Below, piece after piece: positions 7,875 to 16,541 of a stretch of 64,000 nt of DNA (its first letter is position 1; each line of letters starts with the position of its first letter). A program made the translations under genes and the position numbers. The notes beneath the pieces were generated by a model. The model saw only the letters and a program-made list of their open reading frames with translations. It did not search any database and was not told the DNA's origin. The stretch comes from Bacteroidia bacterium (lineage in GTDB: Bacteria; Bacteroidota; Bacteroidia; Cytophagales; Cyclobacteriaceae), in assembly GCA_030426345.1 (NCBI GenBank), contig JAUHYU010000001.1, positions 62,001 through 126,000 on the forward strand, given 5' to 3'.

Positions 7875-9137
7875 TTAAATAGTCCACGGCCCACGCATCG
7901 GTTGATCAATCAGCCTGTTGGCTCCTTCATCATCAATAAATTGCTGCTTTACAGGATCGTATTTAAGTGATCTTCCCAATCTCAGGGCAATTTTACCCAG
8001 GTTGATAATGGTACAAGATCTGTGTCCATTTTCTTCATTTAATGCAAATTTCTTCCTTGTTTTCACCGAATCGATAAAATCAGTTTGCTGAGGTTCAGGA
8101 TCTGGAAGTGAAGCAAGTTTCTTTTCCAAGTTTGGAATATCAGATCGCATTCTTTTATAAAGCCTCCCTTTAGGGCCTTCCAGAAAGGCAGCGTCTTTAT
8201 CTTTATTTTCACCATCTAAAATAATCTGGCAACCGTCTTCATAGGTATAAGTGATCCTGCGCCAAGAACCAACAGCATCATAGTGTTGTTGTCCTGTATC
8301 TACTTCCACACTTACAGGGCTCGTATTGTCTTTACCCAAAATATACTGAACCGGGTCTAGGTAGTGCTGCCCCATATCTCCCAGTCCGCCACCATCATAG
8401 TCCCAATAACCGCGAAACTTGGCATGGACTCTTTCTACATTATAAGGCTTATATGGCGCAGGCCCAAGCCACATATCGTAGTCCAACTCACTAGGCACTT
8501 TCTGTGGCTTTAAATCAGGATTTCCTGACCAATAAAATTTCCAATTAAACCCTGTGATACCACTCACTGTAGCTTTGATTGGCCAGCCAAGCATATCATT
8601 TTCAACAACTTTTTTAATAGGTTTCACAGGAGTACCAAATCCATAAAATGTACTATCAAACCTAAACCATGTATTTAACCTAAACATCCTACCTTGACGC
8701 TGAACAGTATCTACCAACTTGATACCCTCTCCGATGGTCCGTGTCATGGGTTTTTCACACCATATATCTTTCCCTGCCTTGGCGGCATCTGAAGCGATAA
8801 TACCATGCCAATGTGGTGGTGTAGCAATGTGCACGATATCAATATCAGGCCGTTGCAAAACTTCCCGGTAGTCACTGTATGAATCTACTTCATTACCTAC
8901 CTGATCCAAAGCCAGCTTAATATGACTTTTATCTACATCACATACAGCAAGGAGTTTAGTGCCACCATATTCGAAATGGTTGCGACCCATACCGCCTACG
9001 CCAATGATGGCTTTTGTAAGTTGCTCACTCGGAGCAGTAAATCCAGTACCACCAAGCACGTGACGGGGGACGATATAAAACGCTCCGGCTGTAGCAAGTG
9101 ATTTTTTAATAAAATCCCTCCTATTATTACTCTTCAT
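7875..9137 (-). CDS. Tat-exported Gfo/Idh/MocA family oxidoreductase
   Basis: Start chosen at ATG 9135-9137 so that the protein begins MKSNNRRDFIKKSLATAG, a Tat signal with the NRRDF twin-arginine motif; the eight codons upstream look like leader. The Rossmann loop GVGGMGRNH lies near residue 45 and the conserved EKP (CEKPMTRT) near residue 130. The C-terminal half is the family's alpha/beta dimerisation and substrate domain, ending with the 'DFIDSVKTRKK' and 'GRSLKYDP' blocks typical of exported members. Such enzymes oxidise or epimerise sugars with bound NAD(P) and are paired with DUF1080 hydrolases in 3-keto-glycoside degradation, which fits the next gene. It heads a three-gene minus-strand unit with the DUF1080 and beta-helix genes. 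Confidence 0.85.
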   Translation of the reverse strand: MKSNNRRDFIKKSLATAGAFYIVPRHVLGGTGFTAPSEQLTKAIIGVGGMGRNHFEYGGTKLLAVCDVDKSHIKLALDQVGNEVDSYSDYREVLQRPDIDIVHIATPPHWHGIIASDAAKAGKDIWCEKPMTRTIGEGIKLVDTVQRQGRMFRLNTWFRFDSTFYGFGTPVKPIKKVVENDMLGWPIKATVSGITGFNWKFYWSGNPDLKPQKVPSELDYDMWLGPAPYKPYNVERVHAKFRGYWDYDGGGLGDMGQHYLDPVQYILGKDNTSPVSVEVDTGQQHYDAVGSWRRITYTYEDGCQIILDGENKDKDAAFLEGPKGRLYKRMRSDIPNLEKKLASLPDPEPQQTDFIDSVKTRKKFALNEENGHRSCTIINLGKIALRLGRSLKYDPVKQQFIDDEGANRLIDQPMRGPWTI

Positions 9138-9401
9138 TTCAGTCAATTTTATGATTTTCACTAGGTTTAATTTGCAATATATGGCTTATCTTTTATCGAT
9201 CTTAAGTACAATAGGCATAATTGTTTTCCAAAGACAAATCAGGAATGTAATTATTCTATCGCATGGATTTTCATAGTAGTTCGTACAAACACAAACCAGA
9301 TAAACCCTGACATCTCAAAATTGAATAATATTGAAATAAATTCAAAGACAATCAAGGTAATGTTATCGAACACACATGATAATCTAGCCTACCACAAGAT
9401 C

Positions 9402-9423
9402 AAAAAGCCTTCTAAAATCCATA
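9402..9423 (+). repeat. Interspersed intergenic motif, copy 4
   Basis: Plus-strand AAAAAGCCTTCTAAAATCC then AT, with one extra T relative to the consensus. It lies 23 bp beyond the stop of the minus-strand acyltransferase gene. The surrounding 284-bp gap (9162-9445) shows no gene; a half motif, CATGGATTTT, is present at 9262-9271. Confidence 0.6.
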
Positions 9424-9430
9424 GAATCAT

Positions 9431-9451
9431 AAAAGCCTCGAAAATCTATAA
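9431..9451 (+). repeat. Interspersed intergenic motif, copy 5 (direct doublet with copy 4)
   Basis: Plus-strand AAAAGCCTCGAAAATCTATA, a diverged copy 7 bp from copy 4 in the same orientation. It overlaps the TAG stop (9446-9448) of the acyltransferase gene, so the gene's end has apparently been rebuilt from the repeat. Confidence 0.5.
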
Positions 9452-10192
9452 ATGGCAACTTTCTATTAATTGTCCAAGTTCCTTTTTAATAGCTTCTTCG
9501 CACAGCAAGGTGATTTCTTCTGCGCTTCTGTTTCCTCTTTCGATCGGATCAAGAACAGCATAAGTCAATTGCTTACCCAAACCCATGGGAAATCGCTGCA
9601 TTTGATAATTTCCATCGATAGCAAATGGTATGACAGCTGCAGATGGGGCAGTTTTGAGCAAGGTCCCCAAACCTCCGACTTTAAAAGTCCTCACCTTTCC
9701 ATCCTTGCTTCTGGTACCTTCTGGAAAAATACAAGCCGCATAGTTGTTAGCCTCAACCAACCTTCCTAGCGTAATGATTTCTTTGATGGCCTGCGACCTG
9801 TTTTTGCGATCTATCAAGGCCGAGCCACCTTTGCGAAGGTTGTAGGAAATACTCGGAATACCCTTACCAAGTTCAATTTTAGAAATAAACTTCGGATAAT
9901 ATTTTCTAAATACCCAAACCACCGGTGGAATATCATATTGGCTTTGATGGTTAGAAACTATAATCAAAGGGCGGTTTGCCGGCAACTTCTCAACGCCCTT
10001 GAACCGGATACGCGCGCCAAGTAGATGTAAACACCTCATGATGGATAGATTCAAAAGTATTACGACCCTCCTCTGAACACGATCTCCCCAAATATTCCAT
10101 GTAATCACCTGAATGGGGTGAAAAACACCAAGCAGTAAACCGAATAGGAAAATATAAATCGGGGTTAATATGTAAGCCAATATTTTCTTCAT
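9446..10192 (-). CDS. Lysophospholipid (1-acyl-glycerol-3-phosphate) acyltransferase
   Basis: Start placed at ATG 10190-10192 (MKKILAYILTPIYIFLFG), giving 248 aa, the usual PlsC length; the 31 codons upstream lack family character. A membrane segment occupies about residues 5-27. The catalytic NHQSQYD (HX4D form) is at about 103-109 and FPEGTRSKDG at about 175, the two signature motifs of PlsC/LPLAT enzymes. It transfers acyl chains to lysophosphatidic acid at the inner membrane. It stands alone on the minus strand, divergent from the oxidoreductase at 10387, and its stop overlaps a motif copy. Confidence 0.9.
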   Translation of the reverse strand: MKKILAYILTPIYIFLFGLLLGVFHPIQVITWNIWGDRVQRRVVILLNLSIMRCLHLLGARIRFKGVEKLPANRPLIIVSNHQSQYDIPPVVWVFRKYYPKFISKIELGKGIPSISYNLRKGGSALIDRKNRSQAIKEIITLGRLVEANNYAACIFPEGTRSKDGKVRTFKVGGLGTLLKTAPSAAVIPFAIDGNYQMQRFPMGLGKQLTYAVLDPIERGNRSAEEITLLCEEAIKKELGQLIESCHL

Positions 10193-10386
10193 TTCGCCTG
10201 CAATATTATGAAAATAATAGAAATTTAATCCATCATGCCCCCGATATCGAGCCCCTAAAAGCAAATCATTAATTAACTTTTCCAAAGATGATTATTTGGC
10301 AAGGTTCCTAATGAGTTTAAAATTGATTTCATATTATTGCAATTACTTTCAAAGATGACTTTGATAGAATTGTTGATTTAAAAAAT

Positions 10387-11463
10387 ATGACGATGAATAA
10401 TAAAGTAAGGGTTATGGTAGTTGGCTGTGGCAATATGGGTTCTTCCCATGCAAGAGCATACCACAAATTGGAAAATTTTGAATTGGTTGGCCTAGTCGAT
10501 CAAAACCAAGAAAATAGGGAACGGCTATCTGATGAATTTGGTGGTGTTGATCAATACGATGATTTTGATACAGCTTTGGCCGTAGCCAAACCAGATGCCG
10601 TAGCAGTTTGTACCTATCCTGGTACTCATGCCGAATTGACTATAAAATCCTTGAAAGCAGGTGCCCATGTATTTTGTGAAAAACCCCTAGCGCCAAATAT
10701 CAAAGACGCGGAGCAAATGGTGGCTGCTGCCGAAAAATATGGCAAGAAACTGGTAATAGGATATATTTTGCGTGTTCATCCTTCATGGAAAAAATTCATT
10801 GAGATTTCACATGGACTCGGAAAACCTTTGGTTATGCGCATGAATCTGAACCAACAGAGCAGCGGAAAAACCTGGCAAACCCATCGCAAGATTCTAGAAA
10901 GCATGTCCCCTATCGTGGACTGCGGCGTACACTATATCGATGTCATGTGTCAAATGACCCGTTCAAAGCCCATCTCTGTAAGCACGATCGGCGCACATCT
11001 TACCGACCAGATCGACAAGGATATGTACAATTATGGTCAGTTACAGGTTCGTTTTGAAGATGGCTCAGTGGGCTGGTACGAAGTGGGCTGGGGCCCAATG
11101 ATGAGTGAAGTCGCCTTTTTCGTAAAGGATGTAATCGGTCCAAAAGGCTGTGTAAATATCATGGATGCAGAAAAAGGAGAGAAAGGATCAGATGATATCG
11201 ACTCACATACAAAAACAAATCGGTTAAAAATTCACTATTCCGAACGGGATGAAAATGATGAATTTACCAAGCCTGACGAAATCGTCAATACAGAGGACGA
11301 GCCGGACCATCAAGGACTATGCGATTTGGAGCAGGAATTTTTCTACAATTCCATAGCCAATGATGCCGACCTTACCAATCACTTAGAAGATGCGGTGAAC
11401 AGCCTAAAAATTGTTTTGGCAGCTGACGAAGCATACCGAACTGGAGAAACAGTAAAGCTTTAA
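10387..11463 (+). CDS. Cytoplasmic Gfo/Idh/MocA family oxidoreductase
   Basis: 358 aa with no signal peptide. The nucleotide-binding loop GCGNMGSSHARAY is at about residues 14-26, an acidic residue ends beta-2 (VDQNQ), and FCEKPLAP carries the conserved EKP near residue 98. The C-terminal domain contains DCGVHYIDV, the H of which matches the usual catalytic His/Asp region. The exact substrate is unclear: inositol, keto-sugar or UDP-sugar dehydrogenases share this fold. It may be the cytoplasmic partner of the exported paralogue at 7875. The HAD phosphatase follows 31 bp downstream on the same strand, so co-transcription is likely. The start could be either of two ATGs six bases apart. Confidence 0.85.
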   Translation: MTMNNKVRVMVVGCGNMGSSHARAYHKLENFELVGLVDQNQENRERLSDEFGGVDQYDDFDTALAVAKPDAVAVCTYPGTHAELTIKSLKAGAHVFCEKPLAPNIKDAEQMVAAAEKYGKKLVIGYILRVHPSWKKFIEISHGLGKPLVMRMNLNQQSSGKTWQTHRKILESMSPIVDCGVHYIDVMCQMTRSKPISVSTIGAHLTDQIDKDMYNYGQLQVRFEDGSVGWYEVGWGPMMSEVAFFVKDVIGPKGCVNIMDAEKGEKGSDDIDSHTKTNRLKIHYSERDENDEFTKPDEIVNTEDEPDHQGLCDLEQEFFYNSIANDADLTNHLEDAVNSLKIVLAADEAYRTGETVKL

Positions 11464-11494
11464 AAATAAATACAGTTCATACTTTTTTAGCAAA

Positions 11495-12085
11495 ATGAAA
11501 CAAGGGCTAGCGCTTTTTGACTTTGATGGCACCATCACTAGCAAGGACTCCTTACTGGAATTTATAAAATTTGCATCTGGCCCTGCAAGGTTCATTACGA
11601 CGATAGCTATTTTTTCTCCGATAATTATTTATTATGCTTTTATAAAAAAAGACGGGGAATTTGCCAAGAAAAAAGTATTGTCGTTTTTGTATAAAGGAAA
11701 ATCAGAAACAGAATTGAGGCAATTGGGTAATTCCTTTGCTAAGAAAATCCTCCCAACCATGCTTTTTCCCAAAGCCATGGCCGAGATACAAAAGCACATA
11801 AAGGCCGGCAGAAAGGTCGTGGTTGTCTCAGCATCATTGGAAATATGGCTAAAACCATGGACAGACAGCCTGGGGATAGAATTGTTATGTACCAAAATGC
11901 AGTTTGAAAATGGTAAATTCTCAGGTCAATTTGCCACCGCCAACTGCAACGGTGAAGAAAAGGCAAACCGGGTCAAGGCTTCAATGGATTTAAAAGACTA
12001 TTCGCCAATTTATGCCTACGGCAATAGCAGTGGGGATGATGCCTTGCTTGCCTTGGCAGACTATCCGCATTACAGGCTTTTCTAA
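11495..12085 (+). CDS. HAD-IB (SerB-like) phosphatase
   Basis: 196 aa. The nucleophile motif FDFDGTITSKDS is at about residues 8-19, the second motif (VVVSAS, Ser/Thr) near 109-114, the Lys in 'EEKANR' near 152, and the third motif YGNSSGDDALL near 174. That order and spacing define the HAD-IB group (phosphoserine phosphatase-like and HpnN/CicA-type hydrolases). A cap-region hydrophobic stretch (TTIAIFSPIIIYYAF) is typical of the group. Substrate unknown. It follows the Gfo/Idh/MocA gene by 31 bp. A motif copy begins 8 bp after the stop. Confidence 0.85.
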   Translation: MKQGLALFDFDGTITSKDSLLEFIKFASGPARFITTIAIFSPIIIYYAFIKKDGEFAKKKVLSFLYKGKSETELRQLGNSFAKKILPTMLFPKAMAEIQKHIKAGRKVVVVSASLEIWLKPWTDSLGIELLCTKMQFENGKFSGQFATANCNGEEKANRVKASMDLKDYSPIYAYGNSSGDDALLALADYPHYRLF

Positions 12086-12092
12086 GAAGGCT

Positions 12093-12114
12093 AAAAAGCA
12101 TCTAAAACCCATGA
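12093..12114 (+). repeat. Interspersed intergenic motif, copy 6
   Basis: Plus-strand AAAAAGCATCTAAAACCCAT then GA, beginning 8 bp after the stop of the HAD phosphatase. Relative to the upstream gene it is in the opposite orientation to copies 1 and 2. Confidence 0.65.
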
Positions 12115-12224
12115 CATATTTAATATCAAATTTTATAAAGTTCTATTGGCAGAGCTGTTAAATGTAGATTGAGTTTGTTATTTTACGATCAATATATTAT
12201 TACCTTCTAACAGACTATTTTCAA

Positions 12225-15200
12225 GTGACCAATTGCCCCAAAATTATTTTGAAAGCACTTTTTATCGTCCTTTTCTTTTCAGTCCAATTATATGCGCAAC
12301 AGTGGAACCAAAACTATTATGTCAAGCATTTTGGTGCTGAAGAGGGGCTATCCCACACTACTATAAATTGTTTTCATCAAGATGCAAGAGGATACATGTG
12401 GATCGGCACCATTGATGGATTGAACAGGTTTGACGGGAAGAACATGAAAGTGTATCAGGCGAATTCATCCGACTCCAATGCCATCGTAAACGGTCGGATC
12501 AATGTGATCATCGAACACCAACAAAAACTTTGGATTGGTACATCTGAGGGTATCAGCATGTTTGATTACTCGATCAATCGATTTCAAACTTATCAAAGTC
12601 CCGATGGCTTCAACAGGGTAAAAGACCTAGTATATGATTCGCTTAACAATAGAATCTGGATGGCTGCCTCAGATGGTGGACTGAAGTATCTAGACATGGA
12701 TTCTGATAGCATTGAAAGCTTAGAAAGTGAAATAATACGAGATGCTGTACCAAATAAATTGGTGTTGATCAATGGCACGTTATACATAGGAACCATCCAT
12801 CATGGCGTGTACAAAATGGATATAAATACCATGAAAATCCATGAATTTTTCAATTCCAATTCTGACAAATTCCATCTCATTAGCGATAAAATATTGGTAT
12901 TGAAACAATATGATAATGGTCTTTTCATTGGAACAGAAGGTGGTGGTTTTGCAGTACATCATTTCGCCGACTCCACCACCACTTATCGCACTAAAGACAG
13001 AAATAATGAGTCAAAATTTGTGGTGACCTCTTTGGCAAAATACAGTGATCATACCATTATTGTAGGCTCATTGAATGGTGCATATGTTTACAACGAAGAT
13101 TTTGAGATGATTCATTATGAGCGCCACATAAGTGACACCGGCCCTTCTTTGAGTGCCAACGTCCTTAGAGCACTATATCTCGACAAAAACCAAGACCTTT
13201 GGGTAGGCACACGACAAAAGGGGGTCGATTTTCTAGGCAGAGAAAGCTTAGATTTTAACCTTATCAATGCTCAAAATAGCAACTTATCAGGAAACAACAT
13301 CACTGCCTTTGCCCGGGACGAAAAAGAAGGAATCTGGATCGGCACCCTGGAAAATGGTTTAAATTATTATAGAAATGGGAAATTCACAATTTATAAACCT
13401 GAAGACAAGTCCCACTACATTAATAGCAATACCATCAATGATGTTTACACAGATAAAAAAGGAGATGTATGGGCATCTACCCTTGAAGGTGGGTTATCAG
13501 TATTGAAAAATGGAAAATTCAAATCCATAGATGATAATGGCCGAATCACCCCTAAAGAAATCCTCCAAATGTCTGAAGATAATAAGGGCAATTTATGGTT
13601 GGCGACTACCAAAGGGCTTGATAGCTACAACGTGCAAACGGGCACGATCACGCACCACTTTCTGGACAAAGAAAATAAGATAATCAACAAACGTCGAAAT
13701 ATTAGAAGTGTATTTGCTGGCACTTCAGGTAATATTTATATTGGTACAAGCCTCGGGCTGTATGTCTACCATGAAGATAGTGCTGAGGTGCAATTTTATA
13801 ACCATGACATTAAAGACAGCACTTCTCTCAGCAACAATGTGGTTATTAAAATATACGAAGACTCGAAAAATAGAATTTGGCTTGGTACGCTTGGTGGTGG
13901 CCTGATCTATTTTAATGAGCAAGAAGGGACATTCAAGAACTATAACATGCTCCATGGATTTCCAGACAATTCTGTCAAAAGTATTGAAGAAGATGCTGAT
14001 CTCAACTTATGGATAAGCACCAACAATGGCTTGGTGCGTTTCAATCCCGACACTAAAGAGACACTCATTTTTGGTGAATCTTATGGCTTGCAAAACCTAC
14101 AATTCAACATCAACGCTTCTGCCATGTGTGAAGATGGAAACCTGGTTTTTGGTGGGATTGGCGGGTTCAACGTGTTTGATTCAGAAGGAATAAACATGAG
14201 ACGAACGAAACTTCAGGTAGTTCTGACAGGATTGCAATTGTTTGGCCACGACGTGCAGGCCATGGATAAATCGGGCATTTTGACCAAAGATATCAGCCTG
14301 ACAGATGAACTGGTGATTCCATACGATAATGCTCGACATTTTTCTTTTAGCTTTATCACCATGCGATTTTCTAATCCCAACCATATACAATATGCATATA
14401 AATTAATGGGTTTTGAAAATGCCTGGAATTACATAGGAGAAGTCAACAACGTTTCATTCACCAATCTGGAACCGAAAAAATACACGCTGCAAATTATGGC
14501 CAGCGACGATGGGAGATGGAACAACCCGATCAAAACCATAGAAATATCCATCCCCCCGCCGTGGTATATGCAGCTCGTTTTCAGACTGCTTATTATGGCA
14601 CTGATCATGGCGATGATCGGGGCGGTATTTATCTATCGCGGATATGCCCATAAAAAACAGGAGCAAATATTAAAAGCCATGGTAGAAGAGAAGAATCGTG
14701 AAATCACCATACAAAATAAAGAACTACGCTCTGTCAATGAAAATCTTCATGCCCAAAACCTAGCTGTGCTTGAACAAAAAGAAGTGATAGACAGTCAAAA
14801 TAAGATATTGACCACTTTCAGCAATGAACTGAAAACCAGCAATGATTCTTTGGAAAAAAGAGTGGAACTGAGAACCAAGGAGCTTCATGACACAAACAAT
14901 AAGCTGAACAAGACTGTGAAGGAGCTGGATAGGTTTGTCTATAGCGCTTCCCATGATCTGAGTGCACCACTCAAATCAATATTGGGATTAGTAAACATTG
15001 CCAAAATAGACAACACCAATGATAATCTAAAAATACATCTGGAATACATTGAAAACAGCATCAAAAAGCAGGAAGAAGTCATCAAAAGTCTAATACAATA
15101 CTCTAGAAATACGCGGCAAGAAGTGGAACTGGTATCCCTTAGTCTGAATGACCTTGTAGATGATACGATTAAAGAATTGAAATATATGCCGGGTGCTGAG

Positions 15201-15581
15201 CACTTGCACTATATGGTAGAACTCGAATCAGACATAACGATCAGCACAGACACACAGCGGATCAAAATGATCTTGAACAACCTAATCAGCAATGCCATAA
15301 AATATAGAAACCCAGAAAGTGCATCCCCTTATATGAAGATAAGTTATGCCCGCACGGAACACAGCTGGCTTCTAAAAATTGAAGACAATGGACTGGGTAT
15401 CGCAAGCGACCAACATCAGAAAATCTTTGAGATGTTTCACAGGGCTACGGCAACCTCAGACGGCTCTGGGCTGGGATTGTTTATTGTGAAGGAGGCAGTG
15501 GAGCGCCTAAACGGTACAATGGTTTTGGAATCGCGCCTACGTCAAGGATCTACATTCACTATTTCATTTCCATTTGTTTGA
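12225..15581 (+). CDS. Two-component 'reg_prop' sensor histidine kinase
   Basis: 1118 aa from a GTG start that yields a good signal peptide (MTNCPKIILKALFIVLFFSV). Residues about 27-690 contain repeated 'W.GT..G' blades (two regulator-propeller modules in the periplasm), followed by a Y_Y_Y domain near 700-780 ('YKLMGFENAWNYIG') and one membrane helix near 785-805. A coiled coil follows (about 815-895). The kinase core has the phospho-acceptor in SASHDLSAP (His about 910), the N-box NLISNAIKYRNP (about 1019), DNGLGIA (about 1053) and GSGLGLF (about 1079). There is no receiver or AraC domain, so unlike classical hybrid HTCS regulators it needs a separate response regulator, not found in this window. 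Probably senses a glycan fragment. Confidence 0.9.
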   Translation: MTNCPKIILKALFIVLFFSVQLYAQQWNQNYYVKHFGAEEGLSHTTINCFHQDARGYMWIGTIDGLNRFDGKNMKVYQANSSDSNAIVNGRINVIIEHQQKLWIGTSEGISMFDYSINRFQTYQSPDGFNRVKDLVYDSLNNRIWMAASDGGLKYLDMDSDSIESLESEIIRDAVPNKLVLINGTLYIGTIHHGVYKMDINTMKIHEFFNSNSDKFHLISDKILVLKQYDNGLFIGTEGGGFAVHHFADSTTTYRTKDRNNESKFVVTSLAKYSDHTIIVGSLNGAYVYNEDFEMIHYERHISDTGPSLSANVLRALYLDKNQDLWVGTRQKGVDFLGRESLDFNLINAQNSNLSGNNITAFARDEKEGIWIGTLENGLNYYRNGKFTIYKPEDKSHYINSNTINDVYTDKKGDVWASTLEGGLSVLKNGKFKSIDDNGRITPKEILQMSEDNKGNLWLATTKGLDSYNVQTGTITHHFLDKENKIINKRRNIRSVFAGTSGNIYIGTSLGLYVYHEDSAEVQFYNHDIKDSTSLSNNVVIKIYEDSKNRIWLGTLGGGLIYFNEQEGTFKNYNMLHGFPDNSVKSIEEDADLNLWISTNNGLVRFNPDTKETLIFGESYGLQNLQFNINASAMCEDGNLVFGGIGGFNVFDSEGINMRRTKLQVVLTGLQLFGHDVQAMDKSGILTKDISLTDELVIPYDNARHFSFSFITMRFSNPNHIQYAYKLMGFENAWNYIGEVNNVSFTNLEPKKYTLQIMASDDGRWNNPIKTIEISIPPPWYMQLVFRLLIMALIMAMIGAVFIYRGYAHKKQEQILKAMVEEKNREITIQNKELRSVNENLHAQNLAVLEQKEVIDSQNKILTTFSNELKTSNDSLEKRVELRTKELHDTNNKLNKTVKELDRFVYSASHDLSAPLKSILGLVNIAKIDNTNDNLKIHLEYIENSIKKQEEVIKSLIQYSRNTRQEVELVSLSLNDLVDDTIKELKYMPGAEHLHYMVELESDITISTDTQRIKMILNNLISNAIKYRNPESASPYMKISYARTEHSWLLKIEDNGLGIASDQHQKIFEMFHRATATSDGSGLGLFIVKEAVERLNGTMVLESRLRQGSTFTISFPFV

Positions 15582-15611
15582 TAAATTTGCCGCACATAAA
15601 ATAACATTAAA

Positions 15612-16325
15612 ATGAAAAAAGGGATTCTATTGATTTCATTTTTTACAATGCTATTTGGTTGTCAATCCAACAAACAAAAAGATCATGAGGCCCCTTCTGC
15701 CAAGCACATAAAACCCTTCAATGAGGATTTGCCTACAATCGGATTATTGATGTATGATGGGGTGCTGACCACTGAAGTCACAACAGCATCGGATGTCTTT
15801 GCCAAACCAACTGAAGAAGGTAAACAACTTTTCAATGTCATCACGATAGCTGAAACTGCGGCCGCTATCGTTACCGAAGAAGGGCTGAAAATCGTGCCTG
15901 ACTATGCTTTTGAAAATTGCCCAAAATTGGACATAATGTTCGTGCCTAGCGCATATGACATGTGGGCACAGGTTCACAATGATAAAATTGTTTCTTTTAT
16001 AAAAGAAAAGAACAAAGAAACTGAATATACCGTCAGCAACTGTGCTGGAGCACAACTGATCGGGGCATCCGGAATCGCTGATGGAAAGAAAATAGTCACG
16101 TGGGTCGGTGGTGGAAAGCAATTGCAAAAGGATTACCCAAACCTCAAAGTTCAGAATGATTCCTTGGTTAGTTATGTAAAAGACGGCAAGTTCGTTTCAT
16201 CAAATGGCAATTTAGCCAGCTATATATCTTCACTCGAGTTGCTTGAAAAAATGACTAGCCCCGAGCATAGAAAGTTTGTAGAATCCTATCTATATCTTGA
16301 CAGATTAAAGCGATGGGGAGAATAA
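15612..16325 (+). CDS. DJ-1/PfpI family lipoprotein
   Basis: 237 aa. The N-terminus MKKGILLISFFTMLFGC ends in a lipobox with Cys17, so it is anchored in an envelope membrane. The mature part is a DJ-1/PfpI (class-I glutamine-amidotransferase-like) domain with the nucleophile elbow in TVSNCAGAQ (Cys about 144) and 'GLLMYDGVLTTEV' as the first strand. This resembles the N-terminal domain of GlxA-type proteins without the AraC part. Its chemistry is not known. It begins 30 bp after the sensor kinase on the same strand and may belong to the same transcript, which could make it an accessory of the sensor. A weak stem (AGCTT/AAGCT) with T5 follows at about 16330-16366. Confidence 0.75.
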   Translation: MKKGILLISFFTMLFGCQSNKQKDHEAPSAKHIKPFNEDLPTIGLLMYDGVLTTEVTTASDVFAKPTEEGKQLFNVITIAETAAAIVTEEGLKIVPDYAFENCPKLDIMFVPSAYDMWAQVHNDKIVSFIKEKNKETEYTVSNCAGAQLIGASGIADGKKIVTWVGGGKQLQKDYPNLKVQNDSLVSYVKDGKFVSSNGNLASYISSLELLEKMTSPEHRKFVESYLYLDRLKRWGE

Positions 16326-16425
16326 ATTTAGCTTGTCGATACGGAGTGAGGATGAAGCTGGTTTTTCATATACTTTCATTTGTATAAAAAAATATATTTT
16401 TAAATGGCCTAATCCATTATTTAAA

Positions 16426-16457
16426 TTGTATTCTTACCTAAATGTATCTTATTTTTG
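16426..16457 (+). promoter_or_regulatory. Bacteroidota-type promoter for the DapA-like/SSS unit
   Basis: TTG at 16426-16428 and TATTTTTG at 16450-16457, 21 bp apart, match the -33 and -7 consensus. The start codon lies 85 bp downstream, leaving a leader of about 75 nt. Confidence 0.5.
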
Positions 16458-16541
16458 AAAAAGGATTTCATGGATTATACATGCTTTTATTCCTTTGCTT
16501 TTTAATAAATGATAACTAAACCAATTTAACAAAATATAAAT

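Noticed and set aside
12820-12850. Partial motif match AAAATCCATGA in the sensor kinase gene
   Set aside because: Only the right half matches, within a coding region rich in A and T.
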